Below, piece by piece: positions 12,621 to 20,805 of a stretch of 32,728 nt of DNA. Each line of letters opens with the position of its first letter. The stretch's first letter is position 1. The position numbers were made by a program, and so were the translations under genes. The DNA comes from Parcubacteria group bacterium GW2011_GWA2_45_30 (GTDB lineage: Bacteria > Patescibacteriota > Minisyncoccia > Sungbacterales > HO2-52-23): contig LCKU01000002.1 of the NCBI GenBank assembly GCA_001001625.1, forward strand, positions 1 through 32,728, read 5' to 3'. The notes below the pieces were generated by a model that was given only the letters and a program-made list of their open reading frames with translations, did not search any database and was not told the DNA's origin.

Positions 12621-14807
12621 ATGAATATGCTGCAATATCTTGATGAAAATGGGCACATAAAAAATCCCGAAGGTTTCAAACGGTTGGGGCTTACGACAGA
12701 CGATATCAAAAAGTGGTATCGCTGGATGCTGACTTTACGCATTTTTGGCGAACACGCCAACCGCGCAGCCGCCCTTGCGGTAGATGACAGCGATCCGCAC
12801 AACAAATTAGTGCCGCTCTATGTGTCGCCGCGCGGACAGGAAGCCGCCCAAATCGCCAGCGCCTATGCTCTGGGAAAAGACGATTGGCTTTTCTGGTATA
12901 TGCGTTCGCACGGCGGACTGCTTGTTAAGGGGATTGATTTGCAGCTCATGTGGAAAATATTTATGGGCATACTAACGCCGGATGATATGCAACATCTGCT
13001 CACGCTCGGGATCATGCCTTACTATATCATAGTAGGCGGACATCTCATGCATGCGGTCGGAAAATCATGGGGAAACAAACTTTCGGGAAAAACAAATGCG
13101 ATCAGTATGGCCTGTTTTGGCGACGGCACAGTAGCAACCGGCAGTTTTCATTCTACGCTTAATTTTTCAGGTATTCATAAAATCCCGACCATACTTTTTT
13201 GTGAAAATAACGGTATAGCGCTTAGTACTCCGAACGAACTGGAGAGCGCTACGCCTATTTTCAAAAAGGCCTTGGCTTATGGCATAACCGGAGAACGGGT
13301 AGATGGTAGGGATCCCTTTGCCGTGTATGACGCTGTAAAACGTCATACCGCCAATGCGCGTCTGACCGGATACCCGGCTCTTATTGAGGCCGTAGTCGAT
13401 CGGCTGGATGACCATACCAGCGCCATGCCGGCAAAAACCAAAGCGTGGGAACAAAAACTGGCAGAAGCGGCACAAAGAGATCCCCTACCTCGATTTAAAA
13501 AATTTTTACAGCACGAAGCGCAAGAATACTTCGGATTTACCTGGACCGAAGAAGATGACGCGAATTTGCGGGATAAGGTTGAAGCCGAGGTTAAATTAGG
13601 CGCCGAAATTGCCTTAGAAAAAAGAAAAGGGATGAGCGGGGCGGCGGTAGTTGCTCAAGAAGAAGTTCAAGCCCGAGAAGAACAAACCGACGAATTATAC
13701 CGCAACCTGGAATCAATATCGTTTGCCCCTCCGGAAATCCCAGATGCTCGGGGAATCACGGCTCTGAATTTTGCCCTGCATGATATTATGCAAACCGATC
13801 CGCGGGTTATAATTTTGGGCGAGGACGTGGCCGCAGTGGGTTCCGTATTCCAGCAAACTTCTCTGCCGGTGAAATTTGTAAAGAAGTATCTGCCCGAACA
13901 AATTGAAAATTTGACTTCGCATTGCCTGCCGCTTCTGAACATTTTTGGAAAAAACAGGGTCATTGATACGCCCCTGGATGAGAATGGAATTGTGGGGTCT
14001 GCCATAGGACTTGTCCTGGCGGGATATCGTCCTATTGTGGAAATTCAATTTGGCGGATTTATCTGGGCGTGTATGGAACAAATCGTCACCCAACTTTCTC
14101 AACTGCGCCATCGTAGCAAATACGTCCTTAAACTGCCCATAGTTATACGCGTACCCTACGGAGGAGGTCCGTGGTTGCCTCATCACCGTGAATTCGAGGC
14201 GCCGGCCCTGGCCAACCTACCGGATTTAATCCTGATGTGTCCTTCAACCGCGCAGGATTGGTATGACATTATGTGGGCTGCCATTGCCTGCGATAAACCA
14301 GTAATTATCTTTGAAGATAAAAATCTGCACCGCGATGATATCCTAAAAGATATTCTACTGCGCCGCCCGCCCCATGTTCAAATTGAAGAAATCGGCATAC
14401 GCGTGGCGCGTCCGGGCACGGATGTAACCCTGGTTTCCTACGGACGACTGGTGTATCAATGCCTGGACATGGCCGAGGTTTTACAAAAAGAAAATATTTC
14501 GGTTGAGGTTCTGGATATGCGACGGCTTGCCCCCCTAGACCAACAAACCCTCATTAAATCGGTCCAGAAGACCGGCCGCATTATGTATATGGGAGAAGAA
14601 CCTAAAGAATATGGATTGGGCGCCGAAGTTATATCTACGGCAGCATTATCCGATACTTATGATTATCTACAGGCGCGTCCAGCGAGAATCGGCCCCGAGC
14701 GCGTAAATCAACCCGATCCTCCGTTTTGGAAATACTACTTTCCGCGAAACGAGGAAATAATTAAAAAAATACGCGGATTAGTAAAATATGAATTTATACA
14801 AAAATAG
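12621..14807 (+). CDS. 2-oxoacid dehydrogenase E1, fused alpha and beta subunits
   Basis: 728 residues. The alpha half (about 1-330) has the thiamine-diphosphate motif G-D-G-T-V-A-T-G-S-F ending in E-N-N-G-I-A-L-S-T-P. The beta half (about 375-728) has G-E-D-V-A-A-V-G-S-V-F, R-P-I-V-E-I-Q-F, R-V-P-Y-G-G-G-P-W-L-P-H-H and a transketolase C-terminal domain. It should decarboxylate pyruvate or a branched-chain 2-oxoacid and pass the acyl group to a lipoyl E2. No E2, E3 or lipoylation gene is in the window. About 20 extra residues around K-Y-L-P-E-Q-I-E-N-L interrupt the usual beta N-terminal region. The ATG at 12621 follows GAGGAATCTC; an earlier TTG is open. A terminator isolates it from the next operon. 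Confidence 0.88.
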   Translation: MNMLQYLDENGHIKNPEGFKRLGLTTDDIKKWYRWMLTLRIFGEHANRAAALAVDDSDPHNKLVPLYVSPRGQEAAQIASAYALGKDDWLFWYMRSHGGLLVKGIDLQLMWKIFMGILTPDDMQHLLTLGIMPYYIIVGGHLMHAVGKSWGNKLSGKTNAISMACFGDGTVATGSFHSTLNFSGIHKIPTILFCENNGIALSTPNELESATPIFKKALAYGITGERVDGRDPFAVYDAVKRHTANARLTGYPALIEAVVDRLDDHTSAMPAKTKAWEQKLAEAAQRDPLPRFKKFLQHEAQEYFGFTWTEEDDANLRDKVEAEVKLGAEIALEKRKGMSGAAVVAQEEVQAREEQTDELYRNLESISFAPPEIPDARGITALNFALHDIMQTDPRVIILGEDVAAVGSVFQQTSLPVKFVKKYLPEQIENLTSHCLPLLNIFGKNRVIDTPLDENGIVGSAIGLVLAGYRPIVEIQFGGFIWACMEQIVTQLSQLRHRSKYVLKLPIVIRVPYGGGPWLPHHREFEAPALANLPDLILMCPSTAQDWYDIMWAAIACDKPVIIFEDKNLHRDDILKDILLRRPPHVQIEEIGIRVARPGTDVTLVSYGRLVYQCLDMAEVLQKENISVEVLDMRRLAPLDQQTLIKSVQKTGRIMYMGEEPKEYGLGAEVISTAALSDTYDYLQARPARIGPERVNQPDPPFWKYYFPRNEEIIKKIRGLVKYEFIQK

Positions 14808-14836
14808 CTGTTTGGCGTCTGCTAAACAGTTTTTTG
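14808..14836 (+). terminator. Terminator of the E1 gene
   Basis: Stem CTGTTTGGC (14808-14816) / GCTAAACAG (14821-14829) with loop GTCT and one G-U pair, followed by TTTTTTG. It starts directly after the TAG. Confidence 0.88.
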
Positions 14837-14840
14837 TTAG

Positions 14841-14869
14841 TTGCATTTTATGATAAATCGTGCTACGCA
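14841..14869 (+). promoter_or_regulatory. Promoter of the oxidoreductase operon
   Basis: TTGCAT (14841-14846), 17-bp spacer, extended -10 TGCTACGCA (box 14864-14869). The TGCTACGC form matches the promoters at 20777 and 24672. A leader of about 70 bases follows, with a CTACG/CGTAG mini-hairpin at its start. Confidence 0.55.
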
Positions 14870-14943
14870 TAAAAACGTAGACGGTCTTTGAAAAGGCGTA
14901 TGAAGCGGCAATTTAACACAAATTTTCCCGAAAAGAGGGCTCT

Positions 14944-15792
14944 ATGAAGACAATAGTCATGGTAGGCCGAGGCGGTTTGGGAACTATGCGGGCCGCGTTG
15001 ATACTTGTAAACGCGGCCGTAAAAAACGATTTCTTTGGCCAGGCAATGCCGGAATTCGGCGCTGAACGCCGCGGAGCAAAAATTCACTCCTGCGTGCGCA
15101 TATCCGAAAACCCGATATATCAGCGATATAAAATACAAGGCGAGGCCGACATTCTTGTGTGTTTTGAGGGATCCCTGATCAACGCCGGACTTATCAAAGA
15201 TGGGGGCCTACTGGTAACAAATTCTTCGGAGACAAAAGCTACGGCAAAATATAATACGGTTTTTATAAGCGCCGCAAATATTGCTGCGGAGTTGAGAATT
15301 TTATCTCCCGAGGGCTTCCCGCTTGGCAACATGGCGATACTGGGCGCTCTTTTGACCCGACTGCCGGAGGTTCCGCTCGCAACGCTTTTACAAAGCATAA
15401 CAGAAGAATTCGGACCGGATGTTGGCCGTCTTAATGCCGAAGCCGCAAAACGCGGATTTGCCGAAGCGTACTTTGTGGAAAGAGACGCTTCACTGGACGG
15501 CGAAAAAGTAGAAACGGCACACAAGACGCGCCGCCATAGATTTGCGATTTCTTCGGAGTCCACGCTCCAAAATAAAACAGGATCATGGCGGGCTTCAAGG
15601 CCGGTTTTTACAGAAAACTGCACGGATTGCGAAGTATGTGTTTTGTTTTGCCCGGAAAATGCCATTGAAAAAAATTCGGCAGGGAAAATGGAGATTATTT
15701 ACGATTACTGCAAGGGGTGCGATCTTTGCTTTGCCGAATGCCCTTTAAAAAATAAAGGTATTGTAATCGTGCCGGAAAAGGGGAGTAAATAA
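14944..15792 (+). CDS. 2-oxoacid:ferredoxin oxidoreductase, gamma plus ferredoxin-like delta fusion
   Basis: 282 residues. Residues 1-180 are the gamma domain (G-R-G-G-L-G-T-M at the N terminus, F-G-A-E-R-R-G-A near residue 38). Residues 215-275 hold two 4Fe-4S sets: C-T-D-C-E-V-C-V-L-F-C-P and C-K-G-C-D-L-C-F-A-E-C-P. The delta subunit is thus fused behind gamma. It passes electrons from the thiamine centre to ferredoxin. AGAGGG precedes the ATG, so initiation is leadered. The alpha gene starts 1 base after the stop, and beta follows, giving the complete four-domain enzyme in three genes. Confidence 0.92.
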   Translation: MKTIVMVGRGGLGTMRAALILVNAAVKNDFFGQAMPEFGAERRGAKIHSCVRISENPIYQRYKIQGEADILVCFEGSLINAGLIKDGGLLVTNSSETKATAKYNTVFISAANIAAELRILSPEGFPLGNMAILGALLTRLPEVPLATLLQSITEEFGPDVGRLNAEAAKRGFAEAYFVERDASLDGEKVETAHKTRRHRFAISSESTLQNKTGSWRASRPVFTENCTDCEVCVLFCPENAIEKNSAGKMEIIYDYCKGCDLCFAECPLKNKGIVIVPEKGSK

Positions 15793-15793
15793 C

Positions 15794-16942
15794 ATGAAAA
15801 AGGAACTTCCGGAAGGACGCACTGTTGTCGCAACCGGCAATGAGGCCGCTGCTTATGCCGCACTTCTTTCACGAGTGCAAGTTATTCCGGCCTACCCCAT
15901 TACGCCGCAAACGGTTGTGGTGGAGCGTCTGGCCGAAATGACGGCCGGGGATGAACATATAATCTATAAAAACATGGAGAGCGAACACGCCATGCTGGGA
16001 TATGCATCGCGGGCATCGAAGCTGGGTATGCGCGTATTTACAGCCACAAGCTCGCAGGGCCTGCTTTATGCGGACGAACAGCTCCACCGCATCGGGCGCG
16101 AACGAATACCCATGGTTATAGCCGTAGCCAATCGAAGTGTTGCCGCCCCGTTAAATCTCGGACCCGATCTTAACGACTCCATGTCAAAACGCGACTGCGG
16201 GTGTTTGCAATTTTATTGCAGTAATGTGCAGGAAATTCTGGACACCATAATCCTGGGTTTCAAAGTTGCCGAAAAAGTTCTTCTGCCTGCCATGATAAAT
16301 TATGAAGGATTTATACTCTCTCATGCCGCCTCCGGCTTTGAAATCCCCTCACAGGCAACAGTAGATCGCTTTTTGCCGGCCTTCTCTCCCCCCAAAGAAT
16401 GGATAATTGATCCGGACCGGCCGCGTTCCTATTCCCAAATACCCGCGGCCCCGGCTTACGCCCGATTCCAGCTCGAAGTAGAACGGGCAATGAATCGTGC
16501 ACGAGAAGTTATTGAAAAGGAGGCGCGCGAATTTTCCAAAATTTTTGGCAGAGAAAAAGTCGGCCTTCTCGAGATAACCGGAAACAGAAACGCCAAAATC
16601 GGAATGGTTGCCGTGGGATCCATCGGAGATACGGCCAAATGCCTGGTTAAAAATAACGACTTACTTCTGATGCGCATCCATACGTTTAGGCCATTTCCCG
16701 CCACAGAGCTCCGCCGTGCCCTTAAAAACGTAAAAAAAATCGCAGTTATAGATCGCGCCACGTCTTTTGGCGGAACAGCGCCGCTAGCGGCCGAAGTAAT
16801 CGCAGCCGCCGGCCCACGAGTCAGAGGTTTCATAGCCGGCATAGGAGGATGCAATGTTACCGAGACCACCCTGGAAAATATCATCCGCAAACTCGATACC
16901 GCAAAACCGGATAGACCCACCTGGATAATCGAGGAGAATTAG
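15794..16942 (+). CDS. 2-oxoacid:ferredoxin oxidoreductase, alpha subunit
   Basis: 382 residues. G-N-E-A-A-A-Y-A-A near residue 15, Y-P-I-T-P-Q-T near 34 and M-E-S-E-H-A-M-L-G near 60 are the alpha-subunit signatures of pyruvate/2-ketoisovalerate ferredoxin oxidoreductases. The S-S-Q-G-L-L-Y loop and the C-terminal T-F-R-P-F-P domain are present. It pairs with beta to bind thiamine diphosphate and the CoA-acceptor side. AAGGGGAG precedes the ATG. The subclass (PorA or VorB-like) cannot be settled by eye. The gene lies within a tight operon, 16 bases before beta. Confidence 0.93.
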   Translation: MKKELPEGRTVVATGNEAAAYAALLSRVQVIPAYPITPQTVVVERLAEMTAGDEHIIYKNMESEHAMLGYASRASKLGMRVFTATSSQGLLYADEQLHRIGRERIPMVIAVANRSVAAPLNLGPDLNDSMSKRDCGCLQFYCSNVQEILDTIILGFKVAEKVLLPAMINYEGFILSHAASGFEIPSQATVDRFLPAFSPPKEWIIDPDRPRSYSQIPAAPAYARFQLEVERAMNRAREVIEKEAREFSKIFGREKVGLLEITGNRNAKIGMVAVGSIGDTAKCLVKNNDLLLMRIHTFRPFPATELRRALKNVKKIAVIDRATSFGGTAPLAAEVIAAAGPRVRGFIAGIGGCNVTETTLENIIRKLDTAKPDRPTWIIEEN

Positions 16943-16958
16943 AAAGGAGAAATGACCA

Positions 16959-17873
16959 ATGGCACGGAAACTATTACCCCTGATTCGCGACGCAAAGGAA
17001 TTAGATCCGGGAAACGGAGCATGCCCCGGCTGCGGATCCACTCTTGTGCTTTCGCATCTCGTGCATATTATTTTAAGCGCGGGACGAATACCATTTTTTG
17101 TAATTCCGGCGTCATGCTGGACAATCAACATCGGACGCTTCCCGCAGTCCATAGGACATAATAAAATTTCTTTTGACGCCACCCTTTTTGCGTCGGCGCC
17201 GGCTGAGGCCGCGGCCTACGCGGATGTATTCGGAAGAATAAAAAAACGGGAGGATGTCATAGTTGTTGCTTTTTGCGGAGACGGATCTACCTATGATATT
17301 GCTTTTGGCGGAGTATCGGCCGCGGCTGAGCGAAACGACAACTTCTTATATATTTTGAATGACAACGAGGCATACATGAACACGGGCATCCAGAAATCCG
17401 GCGCCACACCCTTTGGCGCCGTAACAACCACCACGCCCGCCTCCTCCCCTAAGCAGGGCGAAAAAAAAGATATTGATTTTATTCTGGCAGAACATAAAAT
17501 ACCCTATCTGGCGACCGCTACCCTGGGATCAGTACCCATGCTTAAAGATTTTTATGCCAAAGTTGAAAAGGCGGTGTTTAAAAAGGGGTTCCGGTTTATT
17601 CATACCCTGAATCCCTGTCCACCGGGCTGGAAATCCAAGTCCGAAGACACTGTGCGGATTTCAGAACTGGCGGTTATGAGCAATATTTTTCCGCTGGTTG
17701 AGTTTGAAAACGGAGCCTGGCGCATAACCCATATGCCGCTCAAAACAGTTCCGGTTACGGAATATCTGACTCTTCAGGAACGTTTCGCACGCTTAACTGA
17801 AAAAGACGTTGCGTTCATCCAATCCTCAACGGATGAACGGTTTGAACGATTTAAACAGCTGTCAAAAAAATAA
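16959..17873 (+). CDS. 2-oxoacid:ferredoxin oxidoreductase, beta subunit
   Basis: 304 residues. C-P-G-C-G near residue 22, the thiamine-pyrophosphate motif C-G-D-G-S-T-Y-D-I-A near 105, and L-N-D-N-E-A-Y-M-N-T-G-I-Q near 131 define the beta subunit. N-P-C-P-P-G-W near residue 222 supplies a further cluster Cys as in pyruvate:ferredoxin oxidoreductases. It holds the catalytic thiamine and a 4Fe-4S cluster. A strong Shine-Dalgarno AAAGGAG lies 11 bases before the ATG. It is the last gene of the operon, followed at once by a bidirectional terminator. The usual reaction is 2-oxoacid plus CoA to acyl-CoA, CO2 and reduced ferredoxin. Confidence 0.93.
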   Translation: MARKLLPLIRDAKELDPGNGACPGCGSTLVLSHLVHIILSAGRIPFFVIPASCWTINIGRFPQSIGHNKISFDATLFASAPAEAAAYADVFGRIKKREDVIVVAFCGDGSTYDIAFGGVSAAAERNDNFLYILNDNEAYMNTGIQKSGATPFGAVTTTTPASSPKQGEKKDIDFILAEHKIPYLATATLGSVPMLKDFYAKVEKAVFKKGFRFIHTLNPCPPGWKSKSEDTVRISELAVMSNIFPLVEFENGAWRITHMPLKTVPVTEYLTLQERFARLTEKDVAFIQSSTDERFERFKQLSKK

Positions 17874-17902
17874 CCGTTTGGTACTGACCAAACGGCTTTT
17901 CT
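17874..17902. terminator. Bidirectional terminator between convergent operons
   Basis: Perfect 8-bp stem CCGTTTGG (17874-17881) / CCAAACGG (17888-17895) with a 6-base loop. CTTTTCT follows on the plus strand and TTATTTTTTT on the minus strand, so it serves both the oxidoreductase operon and the thioesterase gene. Confidence 0.88.
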
Positions 17903-17903
17903 A

Positions 17904-18479
17904 TTAAAATATCCCATGACTCTTACCCAGGTACTTAAGTATTTTAAAAGTCAGGGCCATCTTCTCAAACCAAGGCGAAGGATGAAGCAACAAATCCATC
18001 ATTTCTTGGCTTGGTTTAGTGCTGACAGCGACCACGCGACCAAATACTTTTTCCTCGCCGTGCAACATAATGCGCGCCTCAACAATTGCCTTATGATCAT
18101 CCATCTCTACCGCCTTAGCTAAAATCTCCAGATGCCCCTGATCAGTCGGAACTTTTTTCATAAGATCAATGGAGAAATTACGCGTCACATCCCACCAAAG
18201 ATACGGCGGACTGCCGAACGCCCTATTCTCCCGCTTATATCGGGTGGCCATGGCGGTCCAGATGGCATGGCAATCTATAAGCGAGCCGGAAGTTCCGCCA
18301 TGCAGAATATCCGGTGTGGCAGCCGCAAACCAGAGCTGTGGCTGCCAAATACACACGGTTATCTCCTTAAGTTCGTCATACCAAAAACTTTTTATGCGAT
18401 GCCCGATGGGATTTGAAGGACCGCACCCGAAACACCTGTTTCCCGGAAAATAATCCTGGAATGCTTTAGTTTTAAGCAT
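17904..18479 (-). CDS. Hotdog-fold acyl-CoA thioesterase (PaaI-like)
   Basis: 191 residues. N-R-C-F-G-C-G-P-S-N-P-I-G near residue 14 is the conserved start of PaaI-like thioesterases. I-L-H-G-G-T-S-G-S-L-I-D near residue 59 is the hotdog helix that binds the acyl-CoA thioester. Length is typical for the larger PaaI relatives. It should hydrolyse an acyl-CoA in the cytoplasm. The ATG at 18479 lies 4 bases after the acyl-CoA dehydrogenase stop, so the two are translated from one message; an in-frame GTG at 18494 would overlap that gene. The substrate is unknown. Confidence 0.8.
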   Translation of the reverse strand: MLKTKAFQDYFPGNRCFGCGPSNPIGHRIKSFWYDELKEITVCIWQPQLWFAAATPDILHGGTSGSLIDCHAIWTAMATRYKRENRAFGSPPYLWWDVTRNFSIDLMKKVPTDQGHLEILAKAVEMDDHKAIVEARIMLHGEEKVFGRVVAVSTKPSQEMMDLLLHPSPWFEKMALTFKILKYLGKSHGIF

Positions 18480-18483
18480 TTGT

Positions 18484-19644
18484 TCACCCGCCACTCTTCT
18501 GAAGAATTCTTCGAGCTATAATAAGACGCTGAATTTCCGATGCCCCTTCATAAATCGGGATGGCCAGCGCATCGAATAAAAGCCGGGAAGAGAGCGAATG
18601 AAGTATATAGCTCATAGCGCCACATTTCTGGAAAAACAGAAGAGTTGATTTAAGCGCCGCTTCCGCTCCGGCAAGTTTAGCCAAGGAAGCGGCCTCGGCA
18701 GATTGCGGATGAGACCGGGTTTCAAAATCAGCCGCCGTATAGGCGAGTACTCGAGCCGCCTGAATTTCGCAATGCATTTCAGCAATCTCCGGCATACTCT
18801 GCTTAAATATGGACTCTCCGAACACTACGCGCCCCTTTGTATATACAGCCATTTCGTTAAACGCATGCTGGGCAAGCCCTACCCCCTGTATACCAATTGC
18901 GCAACGCGAGTGCTGAAATGTCCGGTTAAACACCGGCCATCCCCCGTGAAGTTTTCCCAAAATATTTTTTTCGGTTGCCTCATAATCCATGAGAGTAACC
19001 TGGCAAAGCGGCGCGCCGTGCTGGCCGATCTTTTCTTCAACCCGATCAAGATAATACCCTGGGACATCCGAACCAATATCAATTAGAAAGGCGGTGGTTC
19101 CGGGTTTTCCGGACTGACGCCTGGCAGTACGCGCCGACACGACTGCGGCGCCCGCAACTGAAGCGCTCGTGATAAAACATTTGGTGCCGTTTAAAATCCA
19201 TTTGTCTCCGCGGCGTTCGGCTTTAAGCTTAATATTTTTAGCATCGGATCCTACGCCTGGTTCGGTATTAGCCACGCATCCGAAAAATTCTCCCTTTATC
19301 GCGCGCGGCAGATATTTTTGTTTCTGATCCTCGCGCCCGAATGTTTCCACAGCAAAATTAAAAAGGGTATTTTGCACCAGAACGCAAAGCGCAAGTGCGC
19401 AGGACTCGCGCGCAATTTCTCCGAACACAAGCAGTGCGTCTAAAAAATTGAGTCCGGATCCGCCATATTTAGGATTAGTGCTCATGCCCAGATAGCCCTG
19501 CGCCGCCGCTTCACGCATAAACGCATGCGGAAATTCCTTGGTCTGATACGCCTCTTCAATCCAGGCCTGAACCTTAACGCTTCGCATGAATTTACGAGCG
19601 TTTTCGTGCAGCAAAACCTGCTCTTCGGAAAAACTGAAATCCAT
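18484..19644 (-). CDS. Acyl-CoA dehydrogenase
   Basis: 386 residues, the normal length. F-S-E-E-Q-V-L-L-H-E-N-A-R-K-F starts the N-terminal helical domain. T-E-P-G-V-G-S-D-A near residue 128 and K-W-I-L-N-G-T-K-C-F-I-T-S-A form the middle FAD-contacting part. The C-terminal Y-E-G-A-S-E-I-Q-R carries the probable catalytic Glu as in short- and medium-chain enzymes. It oxidises acyl-CoA to enoyl-CoA with FAD. AAAGGA before the ATG at 19644 sets the start. Electron-transfer flavoprotein genes are not in the window. Beta-oxidation enzymes are rare in small CPR genomes. Confidence 0.92.
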   Translation of the reverse strand: MDFSFSEEQVLLHENARKFMRSVKVQAWIEEAYQTKEFPHAFMREAAAQGYLGMSTNPKYGGSGLNFLDALLVFGEIARESCALALCVLVQNTLFNFAVETFGREDQKQKYLPRAIKGEFFGCVANTEPGVGSDAKNIKLKAERRGDKWILNGTKCFITSASVAGAAVVSARTARRQSGKPGTTAFLIDIGSDVPGYYLDRVEEKIGQHGAPLCQVTLMDYEATEKNILGKLHGGWPVFNRTFQHSRCAIGIQGVGLAQHAFNEMAVYTKGRVVFGESIFKQSMPEIAEMHCEIQAARVLAYTAADFETRSHPQSAEAASLAKLAGAEAALKSTLLFFQKCGAMSYILHSLSSRLLFDALAIPIYEGASEIQRLIIARRILQKSGG

Positions 19645-19716
19645 AGCCAATCCTTTAATGTTAAAATAACCGCTTTCATGGTTGCATAATGGCGAGAAAA
19701 GTCAAGCACATGTGGA

Positions 19717-19864
19717 CGAGGCCGTTGAATAATTACCGGAGGATTATTTTTCGAGCAAGTCCTTCGACTTCGCTCAGGATAAACTGAGCGCGTCGAGAAA
19801 TACAATAAGATGTTAGCTTCTCGACTCCACTTCGTTTCGCTCGAAGAATAATTCAACGGTCTCG
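19717..19864. repeat. 148-bp inverted repeat carrying the CCTTCGACTTCGCTCAGG element
   Basis: Arms CGAGGCCGTTGAATAATT (19717-19734) and 19847-19864 match at 16 of 18 positions when paired. Inside are TCCTTCGACTTCGCTCAGGA and a CGCTCAG/CTGAGCG hairpin. It occupies the gap between the SDR gene and the acyl-CoA dehydrogenase gene. The inserted word also occurs in ruvA (24096) and as a variant at 8804. Confidence 0.75.
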
Positions 19865-19911
19865 GGGACAAAAACATCCACGAAAACTTCGTGGATTTTA
19901 AAATTGCGTAT

Positions 19912-20742
19912 TTAAGACGCGCTCCAGCCGCCGTCAACAGACAATACGACGCCGTTTAAATATTGGGGGGCATCCAAGGCAAGATATCGTATGACGTTGG
20001 CAATTTCCTCCGGCTCGCCCCAACGCTTAAACGGCACACGCGCTTTTACTTCCTCAAAAAAACCTATGGGCAAGGTCTTAATCATCGGCGTATCGGTTCC
20101 GCCGGGCGCCACCGCATTTACCGTAATGTCCAATGGTTCCCCGTCTTTATTATGCGGCGCCTCCAGGGCTAGGGTTTTTGTAATACTCTCTACACCGGCC
20201 TTAGAAACGGCATAGGCGGAATTCCCCGGATCTCCGCGATGTCCGGCAACAGATGAAGTGTTTATGACTCGTCCGAATTTCTGCGATCGCATATGGGGTA
20301 AAACGGCGTGACACCAGTTTAACGTTCCCAGAAGGTTTACGTTAATAACCGCTTGTACTTGCTCCATCGGGGTGCGCACAAAAGCGCCAAATTTTTGCGG
20401 AGGAATTCCAGCCAGATGCACCAATACATCTATCCGTCCGCAAAAAGATATGATGGCTTCTGCCACGTCATGAACATCCTGCGTGTCAGCAACATCATTC
20501 ACGTAATATATGTGACCTGCCGTAAATTTGGCATTGACATTGAGCTGATTTACAAAAAGACCAAGCTGCAAAACCTTTTCCGGCTGATCAACGAGCACAA
20601 GTTTTACGCCCGGCACTTCGGCAAGCAACTTGGCTGTTGCCCGCCCAATCCCGCCATTGGCACCCGTGATTACCACAACTTTTTTAGGAACGTCCCGGGC
20701 GTCAACAACCACTTTTGTTTCTTCCGTTGCTTTCAGATCCAT
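19912..20742 (-). CDS. Short-chain dehydrogenase/reductase (3-oxoacyl or 3-hydroxyacyl type)
   Basis: 276 residues. V-I-T-G-A-N-G-G-I-G-R is the NAD(P) motif near residue 24. H-L-A-G-I follows near 110, then N-T-S-S-V-A-G with the active-site Ser near 160, and S-A-Y-A-V-S-K as the YxxxK pair near 175. The C terminus V-L-S-V-D-G-G-W is typical of FabG-like enzymes. The acidic residue after the second strand (L-V-L-V-D-Q) suggests NAD rather than NADP. With the dehydrogenase and thioesterase downstream on the same strand it probably acts on acyl-CoA or hydroxyacyl intermediates. The start ATG has GAGGC 11 bases upstream. Confidence 0.88.
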   Translation of the reverse strand: MDLKATEETKVVVDARDVPKKVVVITGANGGIGRATAKLLAEVPGVKLVLVDQPEKVLQLGLFVNQLNVNAKFTAGHIYYVNDVADTQDVHDVAEAIISFCGRIDVLVHLAGIPPQKFGAFVRTPMEQVQAVINVNLLGTLNWCHAVLPHMRSQKFGRVINTSSVAGHRGDPGNSAYAVSKAGVESITKTLALEAPHNKDGEPLDITVNAVAPGGTDTPMIKTLPIGFFEEVKARVPFKRWGEPEEIANVIRYLALDAPQYLNGVVLSVDGGWSAS

Positions 20743-20776
20743 CTTTTTTGCCTCGCGTTTTTAAATATCCAAAAGA

Positions 20777-20805
20777 AGCGTAGCAAATGAGAATAAAGAG
20801 GTCAA
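20777..20805 (-). promoter_or_regulatory. Promoter of the SDR gene, overlapping the Mur ligase stop
   Basis: Minus strand: -35 TTGACC (20800-20805), 17-bp spacer, extended -10 TGCTACGCT (box 20777-20782). The TGA stop of the Mur ligase (20802-20804) lies inside the -35 hexamer. Confidence 0.65.

Noticed and set aside
19482..19937. 151-residue minus-strand ORF containing P-E-R-S-R-R
   Set aside because: It crosses the inverted repeat at 19717-19864 and overlaps the acyl-CoA dehydrogenase gene in another frame. The open frame is a by-product of the repeat.
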